Source of the DNA: Leptospira ellinghausenii | Lineage (GTDB): Bacteria > Spirochaetota > Leptospiria > Leptospirales > Leptospiraceae | Assembly: GCF_003114815.1 (NCBI RefSeq) | Contig: NZ_BFAZ01000010.1 | Coordinates: 124,001 to 188,000, forward strand | DNA length: 64,000 nucleotides | Direction of reading: 5' to 3' | Shown here: positions 45,569-53,585 of the stretch, piece after piece | How the letters are laid out: every line of letters begins with the position of its first letter | How positions within the stretch are numbered: position 1 is the first letter of the stretch | Program-made: the position numbers and the translations under genes | Notes under the pieces: generated by a model | What the model was told of the DNA's origin: nothing | The model's database searches: none | Seen by the model: the letters and a program-made list of their open reading frames with translations, nothing else

Positions 45569-46235
45569 CTTTTTTGCTTCTATCATTCTTTATGGATTAC
45601 TGAGTAGTTTTCACTGTGCTTTGATGTGTGGACCGTTTATTTCTCTCCTGCAAACATCGAAACCATCCAAACAAATCCCTGTGATTCTCTATCATGTAGG
45701 CCGAATGGTATCGTATTCCTTTTTAGGAATTGTGTTAGGATTGATGGGCAAAGGAGCTAACGCAATAGGAGAACTCAAGTCCATCCAAAGCATTGCAGGA
45801 ACTTTTACATTTGTCCTGTTACTCTTTTTTTTGATACGAATGCTTTTCCTTCCTACAAATTCCAAATTTGGAACATTACCAAAAGGGATTTCCAATATTT
45901 TACAAAAAATCCGTGAAAAGACAAATCTGAATGGTTTAGGGTTTGGAATTGGAATTCTCAGTGCTCTCCTACCCTGTGGTGTTTTATACCCAGCATATGC
46001 TGCATCGTTTGCAACAGGAAGTGCAGTGACAGGGGGGATTGTGATGTTTTGTTTTTATCTAGGTACAATCCCAATGCTTACAGGCTTAAGTGTTGTTATG
46101 GGGAAAATTCGAAACTACATTCAACCCAAGTGGATTCCAGTTTTTGGCACCGTGATCATTCTCACTTCACTTGGGTTTTTACTCTTCCGTTTGTTCTTTC
46201 ATGCCCACTCGGAGTCTTGTGATCATTTGATCTAA
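45546..46235 (+). CDS. TauE/SafE-like membrane protein ending the cco operon
   Basis: 229 residues with six to seven membrane helices. The N-terminus has SSFHCALMCGPFISLLQT, the His-Cys-x-x-Met-Cys-Gly-Pro motif of the SafE subgroup found in cbb3 operons (CcoI-associated), and later LPCGVLYPAYAASFATG. This subgroup is thought to handle copper rather than sulfite. It overlaps ccoS by 23 bp and is the last gene of the run. It is convergent with the next gene. Confidence 0.87.
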   Translation: MDQLTNLSFFASIILYGLLSSFHCALMCGPFISLLQTSKPSKQIPVILYHVGRMVSYSFLGIVLGLMGKGANAIGELKSIQSIAGTFTFVLLLFFLIRMLFLPTNSKFGTLPKGISNILQKIREKTNLNGLGFGIGILSALLPCGVLYPAYAASFATGSAVTGGIVMFCFYLGTIPMLTGLSVVMGKIRNYIQPKWIPVFGTVIILTSLGFLLFRLFFHAHSESCDHLI

Positions 46236-46238
46236 AAG

Positions 46239-46565
46239 TTATGCCCTTCCTCGAAAGTATTTTTCTTTGAAGTGACTGACAACACTTGGATTGATTTTTG
46301 TTTCGATCGCACTTCCAATCACAGCGATGAGTTTTTTGGCTAAAACACGGTCATGGTTGGCTAACCATCGGCGGTATTCCATATTTAGACCCGATTCACC
46401 CACCAGGATCACTTCATTTGGTGAATCTAAAGTTTTGGTAATCTCTGCAAAATCCCATTTATCGGTTTCTTTCAATTTTTCCCAGGACTTTGATTCCATG
46501 TGATCTGATTCTAACTTGATCATCTCAATTCGTTTTTTGTTTAGGTAGAGAATGCAAGCGTTCAT
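46239..46565 (-). CDS. Small cytosolic protein of unknown family
   Basis: 108 residues without signal or membrane segments. The pattern is alternating beta and alpha (VILVGESGLNMEYRRWLANH, then LAKKLIAVIGSAIET), loosely like the eRF1-domain/host-attachment group, but the match is too weak for a name. It lies downstream of the anti-sigma gene after a 105-bp gap, and its stop is 3 bp from the cco operon's end. Confidence 0.6.
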   Translation of the reverse strand: MNACILYLNKKRIEMIKLESDHMESKSWEKLKETDKWDFAEITKTLDSPNEVILVGESGLNMEYRRWLANHDRVLAKKLIAVIGSAIETKINPSVVSHFKEKYFRGRA

Positions 46566-46670
46566 TTTATATTGTTCCTTATCAAATTATGACGAAACAA
46601 TTGAATTAAATATACCTAATTCTTCAGTAAGATGCCTCCAAATTGTACTGATATTTGTCAATGACATATA

Positions 46671-46934
46671 TCAATCAAAACTCAAACTCACAATCGATTC
46701 AGAACTTAGTTCTTCTACCAAATAACTCATGTTACTGATCATTTCGTTGGGTTCAATGACCCATTGGTGGAACGTAAACGATACCAAAATGATAAAACTT
46801 AGCCCAAACGAGACAACTAGGTTTCGATTCTTTCGTTGTGCTTGCACCTTGGTTTCTATTTTACGAACAATACGCGATTCAAAATCAGAATCATTCAATA
46901 ATTCTTCCCATCTTTTATGATTCTTGGAATTCAT
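46671..46934 (-). CDS. Probable small anti-sigma factor
   Basis: 87 residues: a charged cytoplasmic N-terminus (about 1-35), a single membrane helix (LVVSFGLSFIILVSFTFH, about 38-56), and a short periplasmic end. It overlaps the end of the ECF sigma gene by 20 bp. This arrangement fits a small CnrY-like anti-sigma that holds the sigma factor at the membrane. The family is inferred from position, size and topology, not sequence. Confidence 0.65.
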   Translation of the reverse strand: MNSKNHKRWEELLNDSDFESRIVRKIETKVQAQRKNRNLVVSFGLSFIILVSFTFHQWVIEPNEMISNMSYLVEELSSESIVSLSFD

Positions 46935-47439
46935 TTTTCACTCCTGGCAACGATTTTCGAATCCATTCTTTTGTGCGAAACAATCTAGATTTTACGGTTC
47001 CCTCTTTGATGTTGAGTTCGTTTGCAATTTCGTCCATTGTTTTGCCTGATAAATACAAACGTACTGTCTTTTGGTAAACTTCTGGGATTTTTAGTAAGGT
47101 AGATTCAATCCATTCTTGTTTTAAAATGGAGTGATTCTCATCTGATTGGAATAAGTTCGATTTGTTTTTTTGTAAATATCGTTTTGCTTTTTCTTCTTCT
47201 CGTAAACGTTTTTCGTTCATACGTAAGGCTTCATTTTTTGCAATTGTGTAGATCCAAGTGGAAAGCTTAGATCGACCATCAAATCCACCTTTTTCGAGGG
47301 ACTTAAAAACACGAAAATACACTTCCTGAACTACATCCTCAGTGGCATCGTCAAAACGATCGATGAGTGTGTCACCGATCGTTTTTAAAACCAAGTATTT
47401 GGTTTCTTTGACTACAGATTCGAAGTCAAAATTTGCCAT
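46915..47439 (-). CDS. ECF-type RNA polymerase sigma factor
   Basis: 174 residues. Region 2 is about residues 20-85 (DDATEDVVQEVYFRVFKSL, STWIYTIAKNEALRMNEKR), and region 4 is at the C-terminus (IPEVYQKTVRLYLSGKTMDE and LNIKEGTVKSRLFRTKEW). It is preceded by 3 bp from the Spy/CpxP-like gene and overlaps the anti-sigma gene. It probably activates envelope or metal-stress genes, including its own operon. Confidence 0.93.
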   Translation of the reverse strand: MANFDFESVVKETKYLVLKTIGDTLIDRFDDATEDVVQEVYFRVFKSLEKGGFDGRSKLSTWIYTIAKNEALRMNEKRLREEEKAKRYLQKNKSNLFQSDENHSILKQEWIESTLLKIPEVYQKTVRLYLSGKTMDEIANELNIKEGTVKSRLFRTKEWIRKSLPGVKNEFQES

Positions 47440-47442
47440 GTT

Positions 47443-47895
47443 TTACTCTTCAGGTGATTGGTGACGAGATGCAAATTTTTCAACGAGTTCCGCAAATTTT
47501 TCCCTTTGTTCTGGTTTTAGAACCGCATGGAACTCAACAAGTTTTGTTTGGAAAAACTTACGCATTTCTTGGTGGCGTGTTTCTCTTTCTAGACTCATTT
47601 TGTCGAGATACTTGGTATCAATTTTTTCAGAACGAATCTGAGTTGCCAATTCTTTAGCCCAAGATTCATGTTTTGGTTTCATCTCCTTGTGTTTGGCGAT
47701 GAGTTCTGCTTTGATACTTTCTAGTTTTGCTTTCTGAGCATCGTCCAAATCTAATTTTGAAGTGAGTTTGGATGTTACCCATTCGATACGTTTTTCAAAG
47801 TCTTTGTGACCACGGCAATTTCCAAAGGCAAACGCCATAACCGAAACAAGACCAAGGGTCGTTGTGATTTTGAGAGCTTTTTTAAAAGAGATCAT
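47443..47895 (-). CDS. Spy/CpxP/CnrX-like periplasmic sensor lipoprotein
   Basis: 150 residues. A signal with a Cys just after it (FAFGNCRGH) suggests a lipoprotein anchor. The mature part is nearly all helical with two LxxxQ-type motifs (LDDAQKAKLESIKAEL, LKPEQREKFAELVEKF), the Spy/CpxP/CnrX fold. His residues near both ends (RGHKDFE, TRHQEMR, SRHQSPEE) could bind metal. It heads a three-gene operon with the sigma and anti-sigma genes, and its ribosome site is in a perfect hairpin. Confidence 0.8.
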   Translation of the reverse strand: MISFKKALKITTTLGLVSVMAFAFGNCRGHKDFEKRIEWVTSKLTSKLDLDDAQKAKLESIKAELIAKHKEMKPKHESWAKELATQIRSEKIDTKYLDKMSLERETRHQEMRKFFQTKLVEFHAVLKPEQREKFAELVEKFASRHQSPEE

Positions 47896-47939
47896 AAAAC
47901 CTTCCTTTTTTGTTTTGAGAATATGACCCGGAAGGTTTT
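47896..47939 (-). promoter_or_regulatory. Hairpin enclosing the ribosome binding site of the sensor gene
   Basis: On the minus strand the leader reads AAAACCTTCC, 24 nt, then GGAAGGTTTT directly followed by ATG. The arms pair perfectly over 10 bp and the downstream arm contains the SD GGAAGG. Pairing would hide the ribosome site. It may be a translation switch or a dyad for a regulator. Confidence 0.65.
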
Positions 47940-47946
47940 GAAATGG

Positions 47947-47975
47947 TTCCCTGCCCTAAAAAAAAGAGCAGGGAA
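47947..47975 (-). terminator. Hairpin after the TIGR04452-like lipoprotein gene
   Basis: An 8-bp perfect stem, TTCCCTGC / GCAGGGAA, with an A-rich (plus-strand) loop, lies 13 bp after the lipoprotein stop. A clear U-tract after the stem is missing, so termination is not assured. Confidence 0.45.
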
Positions 47976-47988
47976 AAGATTGCTAGAT

Positions 47989-48369
47989 TTAAAGGCTAGG
48001 GAACGGATCTCCCGTTACGTAACCGTCTGATTTCAAATCTTGGCAAGAAATGATATTTGTGATTAAAGATCCAAGAACAAATCCTTTGAATCCAGTAATC
48101 TCATCAACGCATTTATCTACATCCGCTTTTACATAGTATTTATCTGATTCAATATTTGCAATATCTCCCGCCAAAAGAGAGAGGATTGAAATAGACGCTC
48201 TTCCAGCTAAAAGAGTGGAATTGACTAGGTCTGTTTGAATGGCTGCATCAGTGATTCTACCTGCAGCGACAGAACCCTTTTCCCTATCAATTGTTGCACC
48301 AAGTGGATTTAAAACCAAACAGTTGGTGAGTGAAAGTGCAATAGCACCTAAAAGCAATTTTTTTAACAT
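47989..48369 (-). CDS. TIGR04452-like Leptospira lipoprotein
   Basis: 126 residues starting MLKKLLLGAIALSLTNCLVL, a short signal with lipobox LTNC. The mature part has a conserved-looking helical stretch (ITDAAIQTDLVNSTLLAGRA) and two Cys near the end (VDKCVDEI, ISCQDLKSD). It resembles the TIGR04452 lipoprotein family that I know from Leptospira. The role is unknown. It stands alone between two minus-strand genes. Confidence 0.7.
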   Translation of the reverse strand: MLKKLLLGAIALSLTNCLVLNPLGATIDREKGSVAAGRITDAAIQTDLVNSTLLAGRASISILSLLAGDIANIESDKYYVKADVDKCVDEITGFKGFVLGSLITNIISCQDLKSDGYVTGDPFPSL

Positions 48370-48460
48370 AGTGAATCCTTTTACGATTGTTTGTTCTTAT
48401 TTGTAAACCTATGTTTCGAATATCAAGAAAAAACTATTGGATTTGATAATTTAACAGCTA

Positions 48461-49141
48461 TCAATCGCCAACAATGAATGTTGTTAGATACCATTGCCCA
48501 TTCTTTTTTTCGAAAAAAGCTCTGTAGTCGAGAGGACTACGGATGAATCGATCACAAACAAATCCGGCTTTTCCCTGAGGTGTACAAATCTTTTTCCAAT
48601 TACAATTACTTTCCTTCTCCAATCGCCTTCCATCCAAATCATCAGCTTCGGACTTCACAATTTGGTAACTGAGTTGGGCAATCACCTTTGATTCTTTTGA
48701 TGCATCCTCTCTTACATTTACGTTTTTTCCAATGATGAGGTAATGTGAAAAGGGATCATAATCACTTGGGAATGTTTCAAAAAAATAAGGAGCAACCATT
48801 TGGCCTTCTGCATTTTGACGTAAACCTAACTGGATTGTATCATTCATTAAATTCCAAAAATCGGAATCATTTGGTTTTTCTGTCAGTTGGAATGATTTTA
48901 AAAAATCTTTTTTGCCAGTTTCTGGACCAAATGTAAAATGAATGTCTTTGTCCAAAAAAGATTCTAAGGATTTTCGATCTTTTGATTTTAAGGTTTTTAA
49001 AAATTTGCCTTTGAATTCCGAAAAACTTTTGTCTTTCGATGAATGGTCGATAGGTGACAAAACTTTTGTAACAAAAGGTTCACATGGCAGAAGGACCATA
49101 GGAAAAAGGAAAAAACAGAAAATGGGAATGTACTTCAACAT
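48461..49141 (-). CDS. Secreted SH3-domain protein
   Basis: 226 residues. A signal peptide (IPIFCFFLFPMVLLPCEP) leads to an N-terminal domain with a DUF4440/SnoaL-like look (FKGKFLKTLKSKDRKSLESF) and a bacterial SH3 domain (about 130-205: GKNVNVREDASKESKVIAQL, GKAGFVCDRFIRSPLDYRAF). Bacterial SH3 domains often bind cell-wall peptides. It follows another small secreted protein gene by 37 bp. Confidence 0.75.
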   Translation of the reverse strand: MLKYIPIFCFFLFPMVLLPCEPFVTKVLSPIDHSSKDKSFSEFKGKFLKTLKSKDRKSLESFLDKDIHFTFGPETGKKDFLKSFQLTEKPNDSDFWNLMNDTIQLGLRQNAEGQMVAPYFFETFPSDYDPFSHYLIIGKNVNVREDASKESKVIAQLSYQIVKSEADDLDGRRLEKESNCNWKKICTPQGKAGFVCDRFIRSPLDYRAFFEKKNGQWYLTTFIVGD

Positions 49142-49178
49142 ATACTTGGCAATAAATTTACTAAATTGAGTCGAAGAA

Positions 49179-49526
49179 TCAATTCTTTTTCGTCACGGAT
49201 TGGTAGGAATTACATTGTTTGGTAAGCCCCAAATTGTCACGAATCTCTTCTAATGTACGTTTTTTGCGTTTTAACTCACACACTTTCAAAAACAATTCTT
49301 GGTATTCTTTGTCCAATTTTTCGCCTTCTTCATCTTCTTCAGTGAGAACAAGTTTTGCAATTTCAGGACAACTCCGATCTGAATCAGGTAAAAGTTGGAA
49401 TATCGTTTTGATTGTTTCTTCTTTTTGTTTGCAAGTTACTTCCAGGTTTGTCTTTTCAATACCAAATAAAAAGATCGTAGAAAATGGAAGGCTAAAGTAA
49501 ATAAATAGGAATGTGAATTTCTTCAT
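49179..49526 (-). CDS. Small secreted acidic protein
   Basis: 115 residues from ATG 49526, which starts a signal peptide (MKKFTFLFIYFSLPFSTIFL); ATG 49550 would put eight residues before it. The mature part is helical and highly charged with four Cys, three of which (VTCKQ, RSCPE, KVCELK) could form disulfides. No family is recognised. It lies 37 bp upstream of the SH3 gene in the same direction and may share its transcript. Confidence 0.6.
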   Translation of the reverse strand: MKKFTFLFIYFSLPFSTIFLFGIEKTNLEVTCKQKEETIKTIFQLLPDSDRSCPEIAKLVLTEEDEEGEKLDKEYQELFLKVCELKRKKRTLEEIRDNLGLTKQCNSYQSVTKKN

Positions 49527-49597
49527 GCAGAACATAAATCTTCTTCCCAATTCTTTTTGGTCTAGTATCTTTCGTACTCAATTGGAGAAATTCTGAA

Positions 49598-51004
49598 ATG
49601 ACAGAAACAAATTTTCGGATGGAACATGACCTACTCGGTGAACGAGAAATTCCTAAGGATGTTTATTGGGGTATCCACACATTAAGAGCACTTGAAAATT
49701 ATCCCATCACGGGGAAGTCCATTGGCACGTATCCTGATTTGGTATGTGCCCTTGCCCATATCAAAAAAGCTTCTGCTTTGGCAAATTTACAATTAGGTCT
49801 ACTCCCTTCCGAAAAATCAAAATGGATCGTGGAAGCTTGTGATCAAATTTTAAACGGCAAATTCCATTCGGAATTTGTAGTGGATGTCATCCAAGGTGGT
49901 GCAGGAACTTCTACGAATATGAATGCCAATGAAGTGATTACAAACATTGCTTTAGAATTAGCAGGCCATCCCAAGGGTGATTACACAATGATCCACCCAC
50001 TCAATGATGTCAATATGTCACAAAGTACAAATGATGTATATCCTTCCTCGATCAAATTGGCTGCTGTATTTTCCATCATTGGACTACTTTCTGCTTTAGA
50101 AAGTTTGCAGGTATCGTTTCGAAAAAAATCTAATGAATTCAAAGATATTTTAAAAATCGGAAGAACTCAGTTACAAGATGCAGTGCCAATGACATTGGGA
50201 CAAGAATTCTCAACTTACGAAGTTATGTTAGGAGAGGACATTTCGAGATTGAAGGAAGCAACTTCCCTCATAGGCGAAATTAATTTAGGAGCTACTGCAA
50301 TCGGTACAGGAATCAATACTGACATTCGTTATTCGAAGATTGTAACCGAAATCCTGGCAAAACAAACTGGATTTGATTTAAATGCAGCTCCGAATTTGAT
50401 CGAAGCAACACAGGATACCGGTGCATTTGTACAATTATCTGGTGTCTTAAAACGGATTGCTACCAAACTTTCAAAGGTATGTAATGATTTACGATTACTC
50501 TCAAGTGGCCCACAAGGTGGATTTAACGAAATCAATTTACCAGCAAAGGCTGCGGGTTCCTCCATCATGCCAGGCAAAGTGAATCCCATCATCCCAGAAG
50601 TGGTCAATCAAATTGCCTTTGAAGTGATTGGGAATGATATCACAATCACTATGGCGGCAGAAGCAGGACAATTACAATTGAATGCATTTGAGCCAATCAT
50701 TGCCCATAGTTTATTCAAAAGCATTGAGCACCTAACAGCCGGTTGTAAGACTTTGGAAACTAACTGTGTTTCAGGAATCACTGCAAACCGAAAAATTCTA
50801 GAATCCAGAGTCAAAACATCAGCAGGTCTTGCAACTGCACTAAATCCATACATTGGGTATGAAAATGCAACCTTAGTCGCAAAACGTGCTCTTGCCGAAA
50901 ATCGTTCTGTGGAATCAATCGTCCTTGAACTTGGATTCTTAGAAGAGAAAAAACTAAAAGAAATACTAAGGCCAGAAGTTTTAACCTCTCCTCATTCCTT
51001 GTAA
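49598..51004 (+). CDS. aspA: Aspartate ammonia-lyase
   Basis: 468 residues of the fumarase/aspartase superfamily. The start ERMEHDLLGE-like segment (FRMEHDLLGEREIPKDVYWG) and TNMNANEVITNIALE fit aspartase, and the signature is GSSIMPGKVNPIIPEVVNQI near residue 318. It interconverts aspartate and fumarate plus ammonia. Aspartase is preferred over class-II fumarase because of the YWGIHTLRALENYPI start; the two are close, so enzyme assays would decide. Confidence 0.88.
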   Translation: MTETNFRMEHDLLGEREIPKDVYWGIHTLRALENYPITGKSIGTYPDLVCALAHIKKASALANLQLGLLPSEKSKWIVEACDQILNGKFHSEFVVDVIQGGAGTSTNMNANEVITNIALELAGHPKGDYTMIHPLNDVNMSQSTNDVYPSSIKLAAVFSIIGLLSALESLQVSFRKKSNEFKDILKIGRTQLQDAVPMTLGQEFSTYEVMLGEDISRLKEATSLIGEINLGATAIGTGINTDIRYSKIVTEILAKQTGFDLNAAPNLIEATQDTGAFVQLSGVLKRIATKLSKVCNDLRLLSSGPQGGFNEINLPAKAAGSSIMPGKVNPIIPEVVNQIAFEVIGNDITITMAAEAGQLQLNAFEPIIAHSLFKSIEHLTAGCKTLETNCVSGITANRKILESRVKTSAGLATALNPYIGYENATLVAKRALAENRSVESIVLELGFLEEKKLKEILRPEVLTSPHSL

Positions 51005-51078
51005 AGAGTGGTTTTATCATTTTATTGGTTGCTTCTTTTCCAGAAATCGATAGTTTCTGAGAGAAGTTTTCCAGAATC

Positions 51079-51462
51079 ATGAGCCAAATTTCCAAAGTAT
51101 TTTTGATTGAAGATGATGTTGTTACAACTTTCCTCATCAAAACCCTAATGGAAAAACTATCGTTTGCTTCTGAAATTTTCACTTACCCGAATGGAGCAGA
51201 AGCACTCACTGCCTTACAGTCTTCGGAACAACTACCCGAACTTTTGTTTTTAGATTTGAATATGCCGATCATGGATGGTTGGCAGTTTTTGGATACAATC
51301 CAAACGATCACACCCATCTCACAAATCCCGATTTACATTCTCACATCCTCCATAGATCCTTCCGACAAATCCAAAAGTTTGTCCTTTCCCAATGTGAAAG
51401 GTTACCTTGTGAAACCACTGGGCGCAAAAGACTTACACCAAATCCAAACTTCCAGATTTTAA
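51079..51462 (+). CDS. Single-domain response regulator
   Basis: 127 residues forming one receiver domain: acidic pair in VFLIEDDVVT, phospho-acceptor in LLFLDLNMPIMDGWQFL, conserved Ser/Thr in ILTSSIDPSDK, and Lys in LVKPLG. No output domain is attached, so it probably acts through protein contact, CheY-like or as a phosphorelay step. The spacing WQFLDTI is common in spirochaete and cyanobacterial stand-alone receivers. Confidence 0.9.
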   Translation: MSQISKVFLIEDDVVTTFLIKTLMEKLSFASEIFTYPNGAEALTALQSSEQLPELLFLDLNMPIMDGWQFLDTIQTITPISQIPIYILTSSIDPSDKSKSLSFPNVKGYLVKPLGAKDLHQIQTSRF

Positions 51463-51516
51463 TAAGAGACATAATTTTTTACTTCAGTTTTCCAAATTTC
51501 GACCGAAGGGAATGAT

Positions 51517-52143
51517 GTGAAACTCACTGATATCCCGTCTGTTTCGTCTGTCCTAGGCCGAATGGAATCTTTGTCCCAAATGGCAAAGAATCCTAGTACC
51601 CTTGTCTCCTTCCCTGATCTATTAGAAAAGGAATGGAACAAACAAAATGGGGCAAAACAAACGAGTGAGACAAATCCCGTTTCGAATGACTCGATCCAAC
51701 TTCCTTTTCCTGATACAGCGAAATCCTTGGAGCCTTCTCTTTCACGAGGCCCCAAACAAACGGGGGATCTCATTGGTACCATCGAATCCATTGCAGAAGC
51801 TCAAGGGATGGATCCAAATTTAGTGAAGGCTATGGTAAAAGCAGAATCTGGATTTAAAACGAAAGCAGTTTCTCCCAAAGGGGCAATGGGCCTCATGCAA
51901 CTAATGCCCGAGACAGCAGAAAGTTTGGGTGTAAAGGACCCTTTTGATCCAGAAGAAAACATTACTGGTGGTGTAAAATTCTTAAAAGGTCTCATGAAAG
52001 AATTTAAGGATCCAGAAAAGGCAATTGCCGCTTACAATGCAGGTCCTGGTGCTGTGAAACGATACAAAGGCATTCCACCATATGAAGAAACAAAACAATA
52101 TGTTTCTAAGGTGAAACGATTTTATAAAGACTTTAGTTCTTAA
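51517..52143 (+). CDS. Lytic transglycosylase (SLT domain) without signal peptide
   Basis: 208 residues from a GTG start. Residues about 90-205 form an SLT domain with the catalytic Glu in AMVKAESGFKTKAVSPKGAM, the GLMQLMP motif and AAYNAGPGAVKRY. The N-terminal 85 residues are polar, with no signal peptide or membrane segment. Export would need another route, such as the flagellar system, as for FlgJ-type enzymes. That link is inference. Confidence 0.87.
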   Translation: MKLTDIPSVSSVLGRMESLSQMAKNPSTLVSFPDLLEKEWNKQNGAKQTSETNPVSNDSIQLPFPDTAKSLEPSLSRGPKQTGDLIGTIESIAEAQGMDPNLVKAMVKAESGFKTKAVSPKGAMGLMQLMPETAESLGVKDPFDPEENITGGVKFLKGLMKEFKDPEKAIAAYNAGPGAVKRYKGIPPYEETKQYVSKVKRFYKDFSS

Positions 52144-52152
52144 TCCGAAGTT

Positions 52153-53484
52153 TTAGTAAAAACTCAAATAACCAAACTTTTTTTGTAATCCTGCTGTATA
52201 TTCGTCAAACGGGCGCTTTGCGGGAATATTCATCCACGATTCTTCTATCTTCTTAGAGATAAAACTTAGGTTTTTTTCATTTTTAATTCTATCGAAGGTA
52301 GTTTTTTGAATGAGGACATCGTCTTCGCTCAATGGAACAATCCCAATCGACCGATTCGATTTTCGGAACAATCCAGATTTTTGCACTAATTGGATGTCTT
52401 GGTTCCATATCCCTTCTACATATAAAAAGGATTTATCAGGAATCACTGTTTCTTTTAAATATTTAGTTTTGGTTCCTGTTTGGAAATACAAAGCAAAGGA
52501 AAACTCTTTTGGTAAATAAATAGGATCTGATTTTAGTACAAGAGCCTGACCAAATGATTTGGTTAAATTTTTGGTTTGAGTATCCCACGGTTCCTTGGCA
52601 GAAGAACGCAAATCCTTAAAGATAAAATACACGGAAACAAGGATTGAAATGCCTAAGACAACAGAAGCTGTAATTGTATTCAGTTCTTTTTCTGTTTTTA
52701 ATAATATATGTCCAATCCCAATGGTTAACATAGGAAGTAATATCATCAGTGCTATTTGGTACCAAGTTTTGAAAAGAAAACTGATCGATTTTTCTCCAAA
52801 AAAATTGGAGTAAGAGAAAAAGATAAGTGAGATGACAAAAAAAGCTAAGTATCCAAGTAAAAATAAAAACGGAACATTTTTTTTCTTATAAAAAACTGAT
52901 GTTTTTTGTGCTGCTTTTCTAGAACCACGAATCCCCGTGAAGATCACAAAGAATGTGAAACCCAAATAGAACATGATAAAACTAGAGAAAAAGGCAAGAA
53001 GTGTGAATGTTGGAAAAATCAGTAAGTCTGTCATCTTTTCTAATCGAAATGTCAAAAAGACAAGTAACAAAAATACCAAACAAAGTGTTTCTGTGAAATA
53101 GGAAGTTGGGAATCCGTAGGAAAATGGTAAAAAGGCAGCAAGATAAACCACAAAATAGTGATTTCGTTTCCATTCTACATTTCTGAGTAACAACAAAAAT
53201 AGATGTAAAAACAAACTATAAAATAAGCCAGCTAACGCAATGAAGGATGGAATGTAATTGCTACCAAAGATTTTTTTCCAAGTGACTACAAACCAAAAAG
53301 CAAGAGGTTCTCTTGCAGAAATGAGTCCCCCCTCCTCCGTTGCAGCTTTGGCATTTGCCAAAAACTCCCATTCTGTTTCTGTCGTCGGGAAAGGTCTAAA
53401 ATATGAGAACAACGCATAACCCAAACTTAAGAGTAAGATGCTAAAAATGAATGGAATTGGTGAAAAAGGTTTAGGTTCGCGCAT
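52153..53484 (-). CDS. Polytopic membrane protein, possibly GT-C-like
   Basis: 443 residues. About nine to ten membrane helices fill residues 10-300. A soluble C-terminal domain of about 130 residues follows. The first loop (TTETEWEFLANAKAATEEGG) has acidic residues where GT-C enzymes have them, but no motif clinches it. The gene is convergent with the transglycosylase gene. Confidence 0.6.
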   Translation of the reverse strand: MREPKPFSPIPFIFSILLLSLGYALFSYFRPFPTTETEWEFLANAKAATEEGGLISAREPLAFWFVVTWKKIFGSNYIPSFIALAGLFYSLFLHLFLLLLRNVEWKRNHYFVVYLAAFLPFSYGFPTSYFTETLCLVFLLLVFLTFRLEKMTDLLIFPTFTLLAFFSSFIMFYLGFTFFVIFTGIRGSRKAAQKTSVFYKKKNVPFLFLLGYLAFFVISLIFFSYSNFFGEKSISFLFKTWYQIALMILLPMLTIGIGHILLKTEKELNTITASVVLGISILVSVYFIFKDLRSSAKEPWDTQTKNLTKSFGQALVLKSDPIYLPKEFSFALYFQTGTKTKYLKETVIPDKSFLYVEGIWNQDIQLVQKSGLFRKSNRSIGIVPLSEDDVLIQKTTFDRIKNEKNLSFISKKIEESWMNIPAKRPFDEYTAGLQKKFGYLSFY

Positions 53485-53585
53485 CTTGGAAAAGGCTTAA
53501 ATTGCCTAGTCCTGTATAAATTTTTAGGTGAAAATATTCCAGAAGATTTTCAATTATACATAGAAATTATAAAACGAGGCAAAGA

